From Morganella psychrotolerans (GTDB taxonomy: Bacteria > Pseudomonadota > Gammaproteobacteria > Enterobacterales > Enterobacteriaceae), in assembly GCF_001676155.1 (NCBI RefSeq), contig NZ_LZEW01000012.1, positions 310,001 to 374,000 of the forward strand: a stretch of 64,000 nucleotides of DNA, read 5' to 3'. Position numbers and translations under genes: made by a program. A model generated the notes under the pieces. The model searched no databases and was not told the DNA's origin. It saw only the letters and a list, made by a program, of their open reading frames with translations. Each line of letters opens with the position of its first letter. The first letter of the stretch is position 1. This document shows positions 48,273-56,742 of the stretch, in pieces.

Positions 48273-48545
48273 ATGTGTTTAGGTATTCCCGGGCAAATTG
48301 TCACTGTAGGTGAATCTGCGACAGACAATGCGCAAGTTGAAGTATGTGGTGTCAGACGGGATGTGAATATCGCGCTGGTTTGTGAAGGTGAAACGGCCGC
48401 TATGCTGGGTAAATGGGTATTAGTGCATGTTGGTTTTGCGATGAGCATTATTGATGAGCAGGAAGCCCGCGATACACTGGATGCTTTGCTGGCAATGGAA
48501 AGTGTTGAAGAAGATGTTTCTTATTTTTTGCGTGGTAACGCATAG
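48273..48545 (+). CDS. hypC: Hydrogenase maturation chaperone HypC
   Basis: 90 aa, starting [10 protein letters not shown] with the essential Cys2. It works with HypD to build and transfer the Fe(CN)2CO unit to the large subunit. Last gene of the unit, followed by a terminator. The usual hypB between hypA and hypC is missing. Confidence 0.95.
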   Translation: MCLGIPGQIVTVGESATDNAQVEVCGVRRDVNIALVCEGETAAMLGKWVLVHVGFAMSIIDEQEARDTLDALLAMESVEEDVSYFLRGNA

Positions 48546-48572
48546 CGTTCCTGATATTTTTTCGATTTTTAT

Positions 48573-48611
48573 AAAAAAACACCCGAAACATCATCGGGTG
48601 TTTTTTTTTTA
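48573..48611 (+). terminator. Terminator of hydN-hypAC
   Basis: AACACCCGA / TCGGGTGTT stem, 8-base loop, then ten T. Confidence 0.93.
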
Positions 48612-48766
48612 TTACTATGATTTTATTGGTTAATATTTGTACGTAATAATCACTGCGTTTAAATATAAGCAGTATTAATATTTAATGTTTGTATTTATAG
48701 AGGAAAATACTTTTCATCGTGAATTAAATAACCATTTAGAACTTTGTTTCTTTATATTTCCGGGAC

Positions 48767-48800
48767 TATAATACGCCCACGCTACATTACTTATGTAGCG
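48767..48800 (+). promoter_or_regulatory. Promoter -10 and 5'-end stem-loop of the bacteriocin transcript
   Basis: TATAAT at 48767-48772 (a weak TTGTTT -35 lies 17 bases upstream). A perfect hairpin CGCTACAT-tactt-ATGTAGCG (48780-48800) would sit at the very 5' end of the mRNA, where such stems stabilise transcripts. The 90-base leader follows. 48612-48760 shows nothing else. Confidence 0.6.
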
Positions 48801-48890
48801 AAACCAAAAGTGGCGGTAAGCATATTATCGCAGTACTTTAATACGGATATATCACATTATATTGCCCGGGAAGGGCGTAAAGGATTAAAA

Positions 48891-49109
48891 ATGAAAGAAT
48901 TAAACATCGTTGAAGTTAATGCAGTTTCTGGTGCCGGCCGTCTTCAGGACGCTATGACTTCATTTGGTGGCCGTATCGGTACTAAATTTGGCGGGGAAAA
49001 AGGCGCAGCACTGGTTGCTGGTCTGGGTAACAAACTGGGCGGCCGTGTTGAAACTGCTCTGAAAGGTATCCCTGTTGTTGGTAAACTGATCGGTAAATTA
49101 TTAGGTTAA
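48891..49109 (+). CDS. Candidate class II bacteriocin/microcin precursor with double-glycine-type leader
   Basis: 72 aa. The N-terminus MKELNIVEVNAVSGAG has the hallmarks of ComC/microcin-type leaders (ELxxxEVxxVSG, ending Gly-Ala or Ala-Gly) cut by peptidase-containing ABC exporters. The predicted mature peptide of about 56 aa (RLQDAMTSFGGRIG ... KLIGKLLG) is cationic, Gly/Ala/Leu-rich and without cysteine, with an amphipathic C-terminal helix that fits a membrane-active peptide. AAAGGA lies before the ATG. The longer open frame from 48744 is ignored because it overlaps the promoter and hairpin. No exporter or clear immunity gene is adjacent; a 25-codon hydrophobic frame at 49124-49201 has no RBS. 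Confidence 0.72.
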   Translation: MKELNIVEVNAVSGAGRLQDAMTSFGGRIGTKFGGEKGAALVAGLGNKLGGRVETALKGIPVVGKLIGKLLG

Positions 49110-49562
49110 TTACCGCTTTTTTTATGAACAAAGCAATAACAAAAGTTAGTCTTATATTTTTGAAAACGTCTTTTTGTATAAACGTTAATCTTTATTTCTG
49201 AACAGGTCCTGTCAGAAAAGAATAATCTGATTTTTTGTTATGTATAAACCCGCATATATGCGGGTTTTTTGTTTTTTTCTTATCGCACAATTATCTGGTT
49301 TGTGCTAAAAATTAATTATAAAATTAAACAGTAGTGATATTGAACACCTGTGATTTAACCCGGTAGTATGAAACTTCATTATATGTTCACGACGTTTTCA
49401 TCCCTGTATCAATTCGGTTACCGGTTATTTACCGGACAATAAAACTACCCGGATGACAGACCATAATGATAGATTCTGAATTATCTGAGCGGAATGGTAC
49501 TCGCATTAAGTACTGTATTTATGGTTTCATGGTTTCTGAGAGATAAAACCGAGGATAAATAT
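49110..49562. other. Gap between bacteriocin gene and scrB
   Basis: Apart from the terminator no gene is supported. From 49473 an open frame reads ILNYLSGMVLALSTVFMVSW directly into scrB. This resembles the last membrane segment of a PTS EIIC and could be the end of a lost scrA, but the upstream part is absent and the match is weak. Confidence 0.4.
49247..49272 (+). terminator. Terminator of the bacteriocin gene
   Basis: AACCCGCATATATGCGGGTT perfect palindrome followed by TTTTG and further T. Confidence 0.92.
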
Positions 49563-50975
49563 ATGGTTCAGGCGACACTGCTGTCAGGAATTATTCAGGC
49601 CCTGATGAAGCATCAGGGGCGTGCACAGCGGGATACGCATTATCCCGGCTGGCATGCGGCGCCTGTCTGCGGCCTGATGAATGATCCTAACGGGTTTATT
49701 TATCATAAAGGTCGCTGGCATCTGTTTTATCAATGGAATCCTTTTGGCTGTGAACATGAAAAAAAATGCTGGGGACACTGGCATTCAGAGGATTTGGTTC
49801 ACTGGTCCCATGCCCCGGTTGCGCTGCTGCCTTCCGGAAATAATGATTCCGGCGGGTGCTTTTCCGGAAGTGCTGTGGATAACGAAGGTACCCTGACGCT
49901 CTGTTATACCGGTAATATTGAATACAGCGACGGCTCACGAACGGCGAGGCAATGTCTGGCGCGGGAGAAACCTGACGGCGGATTTGAAAAATACGGACCG
50001 GTACTCGGGCTGCCTGAAGGGTACAGCGGTGATGTGCGTGATCCGAAAATCTGGCGGCATAATAACCACTGGTATATGGTGCTGGGCGCCCGTGATAATA
50101 ATGATAAGGGCAGAGTGCTGCTGTATGACGCCGCTGAATTAGGTGACTGGACGCTGCGCGGTATTCTGGCGGGCAGTCATTATGGTGGTCTGGGTGATGC
50201 GGGATATATGTGGGAGTGCCCGGATCTGTTCAAACTGAATGGTGAATGGGTCTTATTATGTTGCCCCCAGGGAATGCCCCGTGATGCAACCCGTTTCCTT
50301 AACACCTACCCGAGCACTTATCTGGTCGGGCAGTTTGATTATGAAAGTAAAATTTACAACCATAAACCTCAGGTGAATGAGGTGGATGCCGGGTTTGAGT
50401 TTTATGCGCCGCAGACATCACTGGCAGAAGATGGCCGCCGTATCATGATTGGCTGGATGGGGGTGCCTGATGGTGAGGAAATGTTGCAGCCGACGATAAA
50501 AAATGGCTGGATCCATCAGATGACCTGCCCGCGTGAATTATCATTGCGCAAAGGGCATTTGTATCAGCAACCGGTTGCCGAGCTTAAACAATTACGCGGC
50601 GCAGGCGGGCAGTGGTCAGGCGAGGCGGATAATGCCCTGGAACTGAATGCGAGACGCCTGGAAGTTATCATCAAACTGACCGGACCGCTTATTCTCAATT
50701 TCAGCAAACAACTGATTTTTTCCTATGACGGACAGGAAGTCCGTTTATCACGCCGCAGTCTGATAAGCGGTGTTTGGCTGCATCGTTACTGGCAGGGTGA
50801 AGTGACACAACTCCACATTTTCACTGATCATTCCAGTGTTGAGATTTTTATCAATGATGGTGTTGCGGTGATGAGTAACCGTTATTTTCCTGTACAGCCC
50901 GCCACACTGAGTTTTCGCGGACTTTCCCATGTTCAGCTCAGCTATTGGCAGCTGAATATGGCAGAAGTGGCATAA
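49563..50975 (+). CDS. scrB: Sucrose-6-phosphate hydrolase (GH32)
   Basis: 470 aa. GH32 invertase with the nucleophile motif LMNDPNGF (about residue 40), RDPK (transition-state Asp) and the acid/base motif ECPDLF, then the C-terminal beta-sandwich module. The match to enterobacterial ScrB runs end to end (DAGFEFYAPQTSLAEDGRR, EEMLQPTIKNGWIHQMTCPREL). It splits sucrose-6-P into glucose-6-P and fructose. It is an orphan: no scrA, scrK, scrY or scrR is adjacent. The ATG at 49563 follows GAGG by 8 bases. Confidence 0.92.
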   Translation: MVQATLLSGIIQALMKHQGRAQRDTHYPGWHAAPVCGLMNDPNGFIYHKGRWHLFYQWNPFGCEHEKKCWGHWHSEDLVHWSHAPVALLPSGNNDSGGCFSGSAVDNEGTLTLCYTGNIEYSDGSRTARQCLAREKPDGGFEKYGPVLGLPEGYSGDVRDPKIWRHNNHWYMVLGARDNNDKGRVLLYDAAELGDWTLRGILAGSHYGGLGDAGYMWECPDLFKLNGEWVLLCCPQGMPRDATRFLNTYPSTYLVGQFDYESKIYNHKPQVNEVDAGFEFYAPQTSLAEDGRRIMIGWMGVPDGEEMLQPTIKNGWIHQMTCPRELSLRKGHLYQQPVAELKQLRGAGGQWSGEADNALELNARRLEVIIKLTGPLILNFSKQLIFSYDGQEVRLSRRSLISGVWLHRYWQGEVTQLHIFTDHSSVEIFINDGVAVMSNRYFPVQPATLSFRGLSHVQLSYWQLNMAEVA

Positions 50976-50990
50976 TTATTATGCAGTAAA

Positions 50991-51021
50991 AAGACCGGCT
51001 CAAAAGAGCCGGTCTTTTTTT
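50991..51021. terminator. Bidirectional terminator between scrB and frdD
   Basis: AAGACCGGCTC / GAGCCGGTCTT stem with AAAA loop; T-run on the plus strand, AAAA on the other. Confidence 0.92.
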
Positions 51022-51039
51022 ATCAGGCAGTTACCGTGA

Positions 51040-51396
51040 TTACAGAGTAAACACACCAATCACTGCCATCACACTGAGGATCGTAGCTAAACCATAAAAC
51101 ACCCAGCGTCCGGCAGGGACGTGGATTTTCAGGTCATGCATACAGTGATGGAGACGGTGAAGCGCACACCAGATTGGCAGGATAATCATCAGCAGCAGGA
51201 ATACTTTACCGATGAAGCTCTGACAAAATGCCAGAACCCGCCCGTAATTGAGTGCGCCATGTGCAATATCAAATGGCAGCATAAAGGCCAGCAGCACAAT
51301 AACGGCAGGTGCGACAATCGCACTCCACATACCGCCCGCACCAAACAAACCCCAGAAAACCGGTTCTTGTGAGCGTTTCGGATTCGGATTAATCAT
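51040..51396 (-). CDS. frdD: Fumarate reductase membrane anchor FrdD
   Basis: 118 aa (E. coli 119), three membrane helices (about 30-55, 65-85, 98-118). With FrdC it anchors the complex and binds menaquinol. [12 protein letters not shown] and [15 protein letters not shown] are conserved. Last gene of frdABCD. Confidence 0.97.
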   Translation of the reverse strand: MINPNPKRSQEPVFWGLFGAGGMWSAIVAPAVIVLLAFMLPFDIAHGALNYGRVLAFCQSFIGKVFLLLMIILPIWCALHRLHHCMHDLKIHVPAGRWVFYGLATILSVMAVIGVFTL

Positions 51397-51414
51397 TTTC
51401 GGCTTCCTTCCTTA

Positions 51415-51807
51415 TCACAGCAGTGCAACGGCGAGAATAGCGGCGTTAACAATGATGGTAACCACCCAAAGCCCGCGTACAATCGGCTCCGGTCCCATTT
51501 TTTCATTTTTAATGACAATGTTGGCAGCCTTGGGTGCCAGCTGGAACCAGGTGACGGTGTGCAGCAGTGTACCGGCAAGTGTCAGGATATTGATTAACAC
51601 CACAACCGGGTTTTGCAGCAGATGGACATAATCAGCCCAGTCAGCGGGACCGCCTTTCAGGCAGTAAACACCGTACATTACCAGCAGGCTGAACCACAGC
51701 TGAACCACCGCCGTGCCTTCGCGCACCATGTAAAAACGGTAAAAACCGAGCTTATTCCACCATGTCGGTGTCATTTCACGCACATAAGGTTTACGTTTGG
51801 TCGTCAT
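51415..51807 (-). CDS. frdC: Fumarate reductase membrane anchor FrdC
   Basis: 130 aa (E. coli 131), three membrane helices; [20 protein letters not shown] is the typical start. The quinone-site Glu is in [10 protein letters not shown]. The ATG at 51807 is chosen by homology and its GGAAGAG RBS; the longer open frame overlaps frdB. Confidence 0.97.
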   Translation of the reverse strand: MTTKRKPYVREMTPTWWNKLGFYRFYMVREGTAVVQLWFSLLVMYGVYCLKGGPADWADYVHLLQNPVVVLINILTLAGTLLHTVTWFQLAPKAANIVIKNEKMGPEPIVRGLWVVTIIVNAAILAVALL

Positions 51808-51818
51808 TTCTCTCTTCC

Positions 51819-52553
51819 TTATTGTGGTTTCAGACGGGCAATAATAAAGTCTTCCGCACTGGCGACTTTCCCCTGCTGAATTGCCGCCGCCGGATCCACA
51901 TGTTTCGGACAAACTTCAGAGCAGTAGCCCACGAATGTACAGCTCCACACCCCGTTATCACCATTGATTTGCGCCATGCGCTCTTTTTTACCGTGATCAC
52001 GGCTGTCAGTGTTGTAACGTTGAGCAAGTGCCAGGACACCCGGTCCGAGAAATTCCGGGTTCAGCCCGAACTGCGGACAGGCGGAGTAGCACAGACCACA
52101 GTTAATACAGCCTGAGAACTGATGGTATTTCGCCATCTGTGCCGGTGTCTGATTATTCGGTCCTTCGGACGGCTTGCGATCATTGCCGAGAATATAGGGC
52201 TTAATCGCTTCCAGACTCTCAATAAAGTGTGTCATATCGACCACCAGATCGCGCTCGACCGGGAAATTCCCCAGAGCATCAATCTGCATGCCTTCCGGAT
52301 ATTCGCGCAGGAACGTTTTGCAGGCGAGTTTCGGCACTTTATTGACCATCATGCCGCACGAGCCGCAGATAGCCATGCGGCATGACCAGCGGTATGAGAG
52401 GTCAGGAGCCAGGTTATCTTTGATATAGCCCAGCGCATCAAGCAGTGAAGTCTGCTCATCGTAAGGCACCTGATACGTCACATTATGCGGCTCACTATCC
52501 GTTTCCGGGTTATAGCGCATCACGGACATTTTCAGCATTTTCATCTCAGCCAT
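51819..52553 (-). CDS. frdB: Fumarate reductase iron-sulfur subunit FrdB
   Basis: 244 aa, as in E. coli. [2Fe-2S] ligands in [15 protein letters not shown], [4Fe-4S] in [12 protein letters not shown] and [3Fe-4S] in [11 protein letters not shown]. It carries electrons from menaquinol in FrdCD to FAD in FrdA. Overlaps frdA by 8 bases. Confidence 0.98.
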   Translation of the reverse strand: MAEMKMLKMSVMRYNPETDSEPHNVTYQVPYDEQTSLLDALGYIKDNLAPDLSYRWSCRMAICGSCGMMVNKVPKLACKTFLREYPEGMQIDALGNFPVERDLVVDMTHFIESLEAIKPYILGNDRKPSEGPNNQTPAQMAKYHQFSGCINCGLCYSACPQFGLNPEFLGPGVLALAQRYNTDSRDHGKKERMAQINGDNGVWSCTFVGYCSEVCPKHVDPAAAIQQGKVASAEDFIIARLKPQ

Positions 52554-54348
52554 TGACGTTTTCCTTCTCTTTATTCGCCTGTTCAGCCGCAGCAGCTTCG
52601 CCGCCGTAAACGCGTTTTGCCGGCGCGGATTTGGTGATTTTCACATCACTGTATTCCAGGTGCGGCGAGCCATCCGGATTATGGAAAGCGAGGGTATGTT
52701 TCAGGAAGTTGACGTCATCACGCTCTGTACAGCCTTCATCCAGACGCTGGTGGGCGCCACGGGACTCTTTGCGGTTAAGCGCCGAGTGCGCCATACATTC
52801 CGCCACATCCAGACCAAATCCTAATTCAATGGTATACAGAAGATCAGTATTGAAAACACTGGAGTGATCGGTGATTTCAACCCGTTTAAAGCGCTCTTTC
52901 AGCTCTGCCAGTTTATCGACGGTTTTCTGCATCAGTTCCGGCGTCCGGTAGATACCGCAGCCTTCTTCCATGGACTCGCCCATTTCATCGCGCAGTTTCG
53001 CCCAGTTTTCTGTGCCTTTCTGGTTCATCAGCGCTTTCAGGTTGTTTTCGATATCCGCTGTGCGGGCGTCGATAGCATTACTGTTGGCACTGTGCGTTTC
53101 CTGCGCGTGTTTTGCCGCTTGTTCACCTGCCAGACGACCAAAGACCACCAGCTCTGCCAGTGAGTTTGAACCAAGGCGGTTAGCCCCGTGCAGACCGACA
53201 GACGAACATTCACCGACTGCAAACAACCCTTTGATCCGGGTTTCACAATGATGATCAGTTTCGATGCCGCCCATCGTGTAGTGCGCGGTCGGACGAACCG
53301 GGATCGGCTCTTTTACCGGGTCCACACCTACGTAAGCTTTTGACAGTTCACAGATAAACGGCAGGCGCTCAAGCAGTTTTTTCTCACCGAGATGGCGCAG
53401 ATCCAGATACACCACATCACCACGGTTTGTTTTCACTGTGCGGCCTTTGCGCCACTCATGCCAGAATGCCTGGGACACTTTATCGCGCGGTCCGAGTTCC
53501 ATATATTTGTTTTCAGGATGGCCGAGCGGGGTTTCAGGTCCCATGCCGTAATCCTGTAAATAGCGGTAACCGTCTTTATTGACCAGAATGCCGCCTTCAC
53601 CACGGCAGCCTTCTGTCATCAGAATACCTGAGCCCGGCAGACCGGTCGGGTGATACTGGACAAACTCCATATCCCGCAGCGGAACACCGTGGCGGAACGC
53701 CATTCCCATACCATCGCCGGTCACAATGCCGCCGTTGGTGTTATAACGGTAAACGCGTCCGGCACCGCCGGTTGCCATAATGATTGAGTTAGCGCGGATC
53801 TGAACTTTCGTGCCTTCCATCATATTGAGTGCCACCAGACCACGCGCCTGACCTTCATCCACGATAATATCGAGGACAAAATGCTCATCAAAACGCTGGA
53901 TCTGCGGGTATTTCAGCGAGGTCTGATACAGCGTATGCAGCATGTGGAAGCCGGTTTTATCGGCGGCAAACCAGGTCCGCTCGATTTTCATCCCGCCGAA
54001 GCGGCGGACATCCACGGAACCATCTTCTTTACGGCTCCACGGGCAGCCCCACAGTTCCAGCTGCGTCATCTCAGCCGGACAATGCTCAACAAAATACTCA
54101 ACTACATCCTGCTCACATAACCAGTCGCCCCCGGACACCGTATCATTGAAATGATAATCATAGGAATCATGGGATTGCGTCACAGCCGCAGAGCCACCTT
54201 CTGCGGCAACGGTATGGCTGCGCATCGGGTAGACTTTTGAGATCAGAGCAATTTTCAGGTGCGGGTTGGCTTCAGCGGCAGCAATTGCTGCCCGTAACCC
54301 GGCACCACCAGCCCCGATAATTGCGATATCGGCATTAAAGGTTTGCAC
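52546..54348 (-). CDS. frdA: Fumarate reductase flavoprotein FrdA
   Basis: 600 aa (E. coli 602). FAD-binding [16 protein letters not shown] at residue 12, covalent-FAD histidine in [13 protein letters not shown] (His45), catalytic Arg/His segments ([29 protein letters not shown]). Reduces fumarate to succinate as terminal step of anaerobic respiration; the fumarate can come from AspA and DcuA at the other end of the window. Confidence 0.99.
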   Translation of the reverse strand: MQTFNADIAIIGAGGAGLRAAIAAAEANPHLKIALISKVYPMRSHTVAAEGGSAAVTQSHDSYDYHFNDTVSGGDWLCEQDVVEYFVEHCPAEMTQLELWGCPWSRKEDGSVDVRRFGGMKIERTWFAADKTGFHMLHTLYQTSLKYPQIQRFDEHFVLDIIVDEGQARGLVALNMMEGTKVQIRANSIIMATGGAGRVYRYNTNGGIVTGDGMGMAFRHGVPLRDMEFVQYHPTGLPGSGILMTEGCRGEGGILVNKDGYRYLQDYGMGPETPLGHPENKYMELGPRDKVSQAFWHEWRKGRTVKTNRGDVVYLDLRHLGEKKLLERLPFICELSKAYVGVDPVKEPIPVRPTAHYTMGGIETDHHCETRIKGLFAVGECSSVGLHGANRLGSNSLAELVVFGRLAGEQAAKHAQETHSANSNAIDARTADIENNLKALMNQKGTENWAKLRDEMGESMEEGCGIYRTPELMQKTVDKLAELKERFKRVEITDHSSVFNTDLLYTIELGFGLDVAECMAHSALNRKESRGAHQRLDEGCTERDDVNFLKHTLAFHNPDGSPHLEYSDVKITKSAPAKRVYGGEAAAAEQANKEKENVNG

Positions 54349-54942
54349 TGTGCTTCTCCATTGTTCAGGTAAATCGAAAGTTAAAATGTAAAAATAAATC
54401 TAAAACGAAAATTTAAAATTGTTATCAGTAACCGAATCCTTTCAGTCGATTGGAATACCAATCATTCGCGGTTACAAATCCGTAATAAAAATGATGTCTT
54501 AGCTAAAGTATAACGAATAGCGAATCGTTTAAATTTGATGTAACCAAGGGTTTTCATCGCTAATTGAACGTTTTTTTCGGATGATTACCTTGTAACTTAG
54601 CGTGATAACTCAAGTAATTATTTACTTGTATATTATTTTGTTTATTTTACGTTAAGACGAATATATAGAGTAAACAGATAATTAGCGCTAAAAGCATAGC
54701 GCATATTATTAGCTTAACAATAAATAAATGGCAGCAGTGTGAGTCGGCATGAAAATATCTGCTAAATCAGTCAGTTTTCGGGTATTTCACCCGCAGAAAC
54801 ATCAGCAGAAATAACGTATGTTACAAATATGTGATGTCCGTCACGACTGTGGATTATTTCACTCTGATTATGGTTTTTTTATTTTCGTTTTTGCTCATTA
54901 TCAATCATGGTGTTGCAAAAACAGGCTAAGCTATCTCTATAA
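54349..54942. other. frdA-glpA divergent regulatory region
   Basis: About 590 bases, AT-rich, no gene. Palindromes: GATTGGAATACCAATC (54448-54463, 100 bases upstream of frdA) and CAAGTAATTATTTACTTG (54611-54628). A perfect FNR box (TTGAT-N4-ATCAA) was not found by eye. A CRP-like site lies at 54830 and a glpA-type promoter (TTGCAA ... TATAAT at 54938-54943) at the right end. Confidence 0.6.
54830..54845. promoter_or_regulatory. CRP-like site upstream of glpA
   Basis: TGTGATGTCCGTCACG fits TGTGA-N6-TCACA with one mismatch, about 100 bases upstream of the probable -10 TATAAT. glpACB is CRP-dependent in E. coli; use of this site is inferred. Confidence 0.65.
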
Positions 54943-55069
54943 TATACCCAACGTCATTCAGGATGCAGGAAGGCGGCAAGGGAAGACAGGCGGGGAACAT
55001 AGATAAACTATGTGACCCGGCTGGATGAGCGTAGCCAACACACCTGCAGTTTGAATGAATAAGGGTATA
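54943..55069. repeat. ERIC-like repeat in the glpA 5' leader
   Basis: 127 bp, TATACCC to GGGTATA, same orientation as the copy at 11706 and highly similar to it. It starts on the last base of the glpA -10 TATAAT and ends 27 bases before the ATG, so it would be transcribed as most of the leader. Confidence 0.9.
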
Positions 55070-55095
55070 AAGGGAAAGCGACTGAGAGGAACCCT

Positions 55096-56742
55096 ATGTC
55101 TGATTCACCTGTCAATGAAACCGATGTCATTATTATCGGTGGCGGGGCAACCGGTGCCGGGATGGCACGGGACTGTGCCCGGCGCGGTTTGCGTACATTA
55201 TTACTGGAGCGGTTTGATATTGCGACCGGTGCGACCGGTCGTAACCACGGTCTGTTACACAGCGGTGCGCGTTATGCTGTGACCGATCCTGAATCCGCCC
55301 GTGAGTGTATTGCGGAAAACCGTATTTTACGGCGGATTGCACGTCACTGTGTCGAGGATACCGGCGGGCTGTTTATTACGCTGCCGGAAGACTCCCCTGA
55401 GTATCAGAAAACATTTATGGATGCCTGCCGTGAAGCGGGCATTGATACACAGCAGATGTCGCCGGAAGAGGCGCTGCGTTTTGAGCCATCCGTTAACCCT
55501 GCATTGCTCGGTGCGGTAAAAGTACCGGACGGCACGGTTGATCCGTTTCGTCTGACGGCCGCCAATATGCTGGATGCCCGCGAACATGGTGCGCAGGTGC
55601 TGACATACCACGAAGTGATGAGTATTTTGCGTCACGGCGATCAGGTAATTGGCGTGGAGGTTTATGATCATCATGAACAGCGCCGTTATCCGCTGTATGC
55701 CAATGTGGTGGTGAATGCGGCGGGGATCTGGGGACAGCGCATTGCGGAGTACGCAGATTTGCGCATTAACATGCTGCCGGCCAAAGGATCGCTTTTGATC
55801 CTCGGGCACCGCATCAACCAGCGGGTGATCAACCGCTGCCGTAAACCGGGTGATGCCGATATCCTGGTGCCGGGTGATACCATTTCGCTCATCGGCACGA
55901 CTTCTGTCCGCATTCCTTATGATGATATCGACAACATGATTGTCACCGCAGATGAAGTGGATACGCTGATCCGCGAAGGGTCACGCCTGGCACCAGCTAT
56001 GGCGCAGGCGCGTATTCTGCGTGCATACGCAGGTGTCCGCCCGCTGGTGGCAGCAGATGATGACCCGACCGGGCGCAATATCAGCCGCGGTATCGTATTG
56101 CTCGATCACGAAAAACGCGACGGACTGCGCGGCTTTATGACGATCACCGGCGGCAAGCTGATGACATATCGCCTGATGGCAGAATGGGCAACAAATATGG
56201 TGTGCGAAAAACTCGGACACACCGCGCTCTGCTCAACAGCCGATGAACCGCTGCCGGGCTCTGCACAGTCGGCAGAGCAAACGCTGCGCAAAGTTATCTC
56301 GCTGCCGGCACCGCTGCGCGGCTCTGCGGTTTATCGTCACGGTGACCGTGCCGCGCAACTGCCGCACACCACGCGCCTTGATAAAAGCCTGGTGTGTGAA
56401 TGTGAAGCCGTCACCGCCGGTGAAGTGCGCTATGCGGTGGAAAGTCTGACAGTGAAAAACCTGCTCGATTTACGCCGCCGTACCCGGGTGGGAATGGGAA
56501 CCTGTCAGGGCGAGCTGTGTGCTTGTCGTGCGGCGGGTTTACTGACGCAGCTGAATGTCACCACAGCGGAAAAATCGGAAACAGAACTGATGCATTTCCT
56601 CAATGAACGCTGGAAAGGGGTTCGCCCGATAGCATGGGGAAATGCGCTGCGTGAAAGTGAATTCACCAGTTGGGTTTATCAGGGGCTTTGCGGTCTGGAA
56701 ACCGGCGGGGATGAGGGGCAGGGAGAACAGTATGAAATATGA
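55096..56742 (+). CDS. glpA: Anaerobic glycerol-3-phosphate dehydrogenase subunit A
   Basis: 548 aa (E. coli 542). FAD-binding IIIGGGATGAGMARDCARRG (from about residue 12), DAO domain, and a C-terminal BFD-like [2Fe-2S] domain (CECEAVTAGEV, GMGTCQGELCACR). Oxidises sn-glycerol-3-phosphate to DHAP and feeds menaquinone, hence fumarate reductase next door. AGGAACCCT precedes the ATG. Confidence 0.97.
   Translation: MSDSPVNETDVIIIGGGATGAGMARDCARRGLRTLLLERFDIATGATGRNHGLLHSGARYAVTDPESARECIAENRILRRIARHCVEDTGGLFITLPEDSPEYQKTFMDACREAGIDTQQMSPEEALRFEPSVNPALLGAVKVPDGTVDPFRLTAANMLDAREHGAQVLTYHEVMSILRHGDQVIGVEVYDHHEQRRYPLYANVVVNAAGIWGQRIAEYADLRINMLPAKGSLLILGHRINQRVINRCRKPGDADILVPGDTISLIGTTSVRIPYDDIDNMIVTADEVDTLIREGSRLAPAMAQARILRAYAGVRPLVAADDDPTGRNISRGIVLLDHEKRDGLRGFMTITGGKLMTYRLMAEWATNMVCEKLGHTALCSTADEPLPGSAQSAEQTLRKVISLPAPLRGSAVYRHGDRAAQLPHTTRLDKSLVCECEAVTAGEVRYAVESLTVKNLLDLRRRTRVGMGTCQGELCACRAAGLLTQLNVTTAEKSETELMHFLNERWKGVRPIAWGNALRESEFTSWVYQGLCGLETGGDEGQGEQYEI

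Noticed and set aside
48744..48890. 49-residue N-terminal extension of the bacteriocin precursor
   Set aside because: It covers the -10 element and 5' hairpin; the internal ATG has an RBS and gives a canonical leader.
49124..49201. 25-codon hydrophobic frame after the bacteriocin as an immunity gene
   Set aside because: No RBS and very short; not enough support to list as a gene.
54448..54463. FNR box for frdA
   Set aside because: GATTGGAATACCAATC is a palindrome but does not fit TTGAT-N4-ATCAA; it is reported only as a palindrome.
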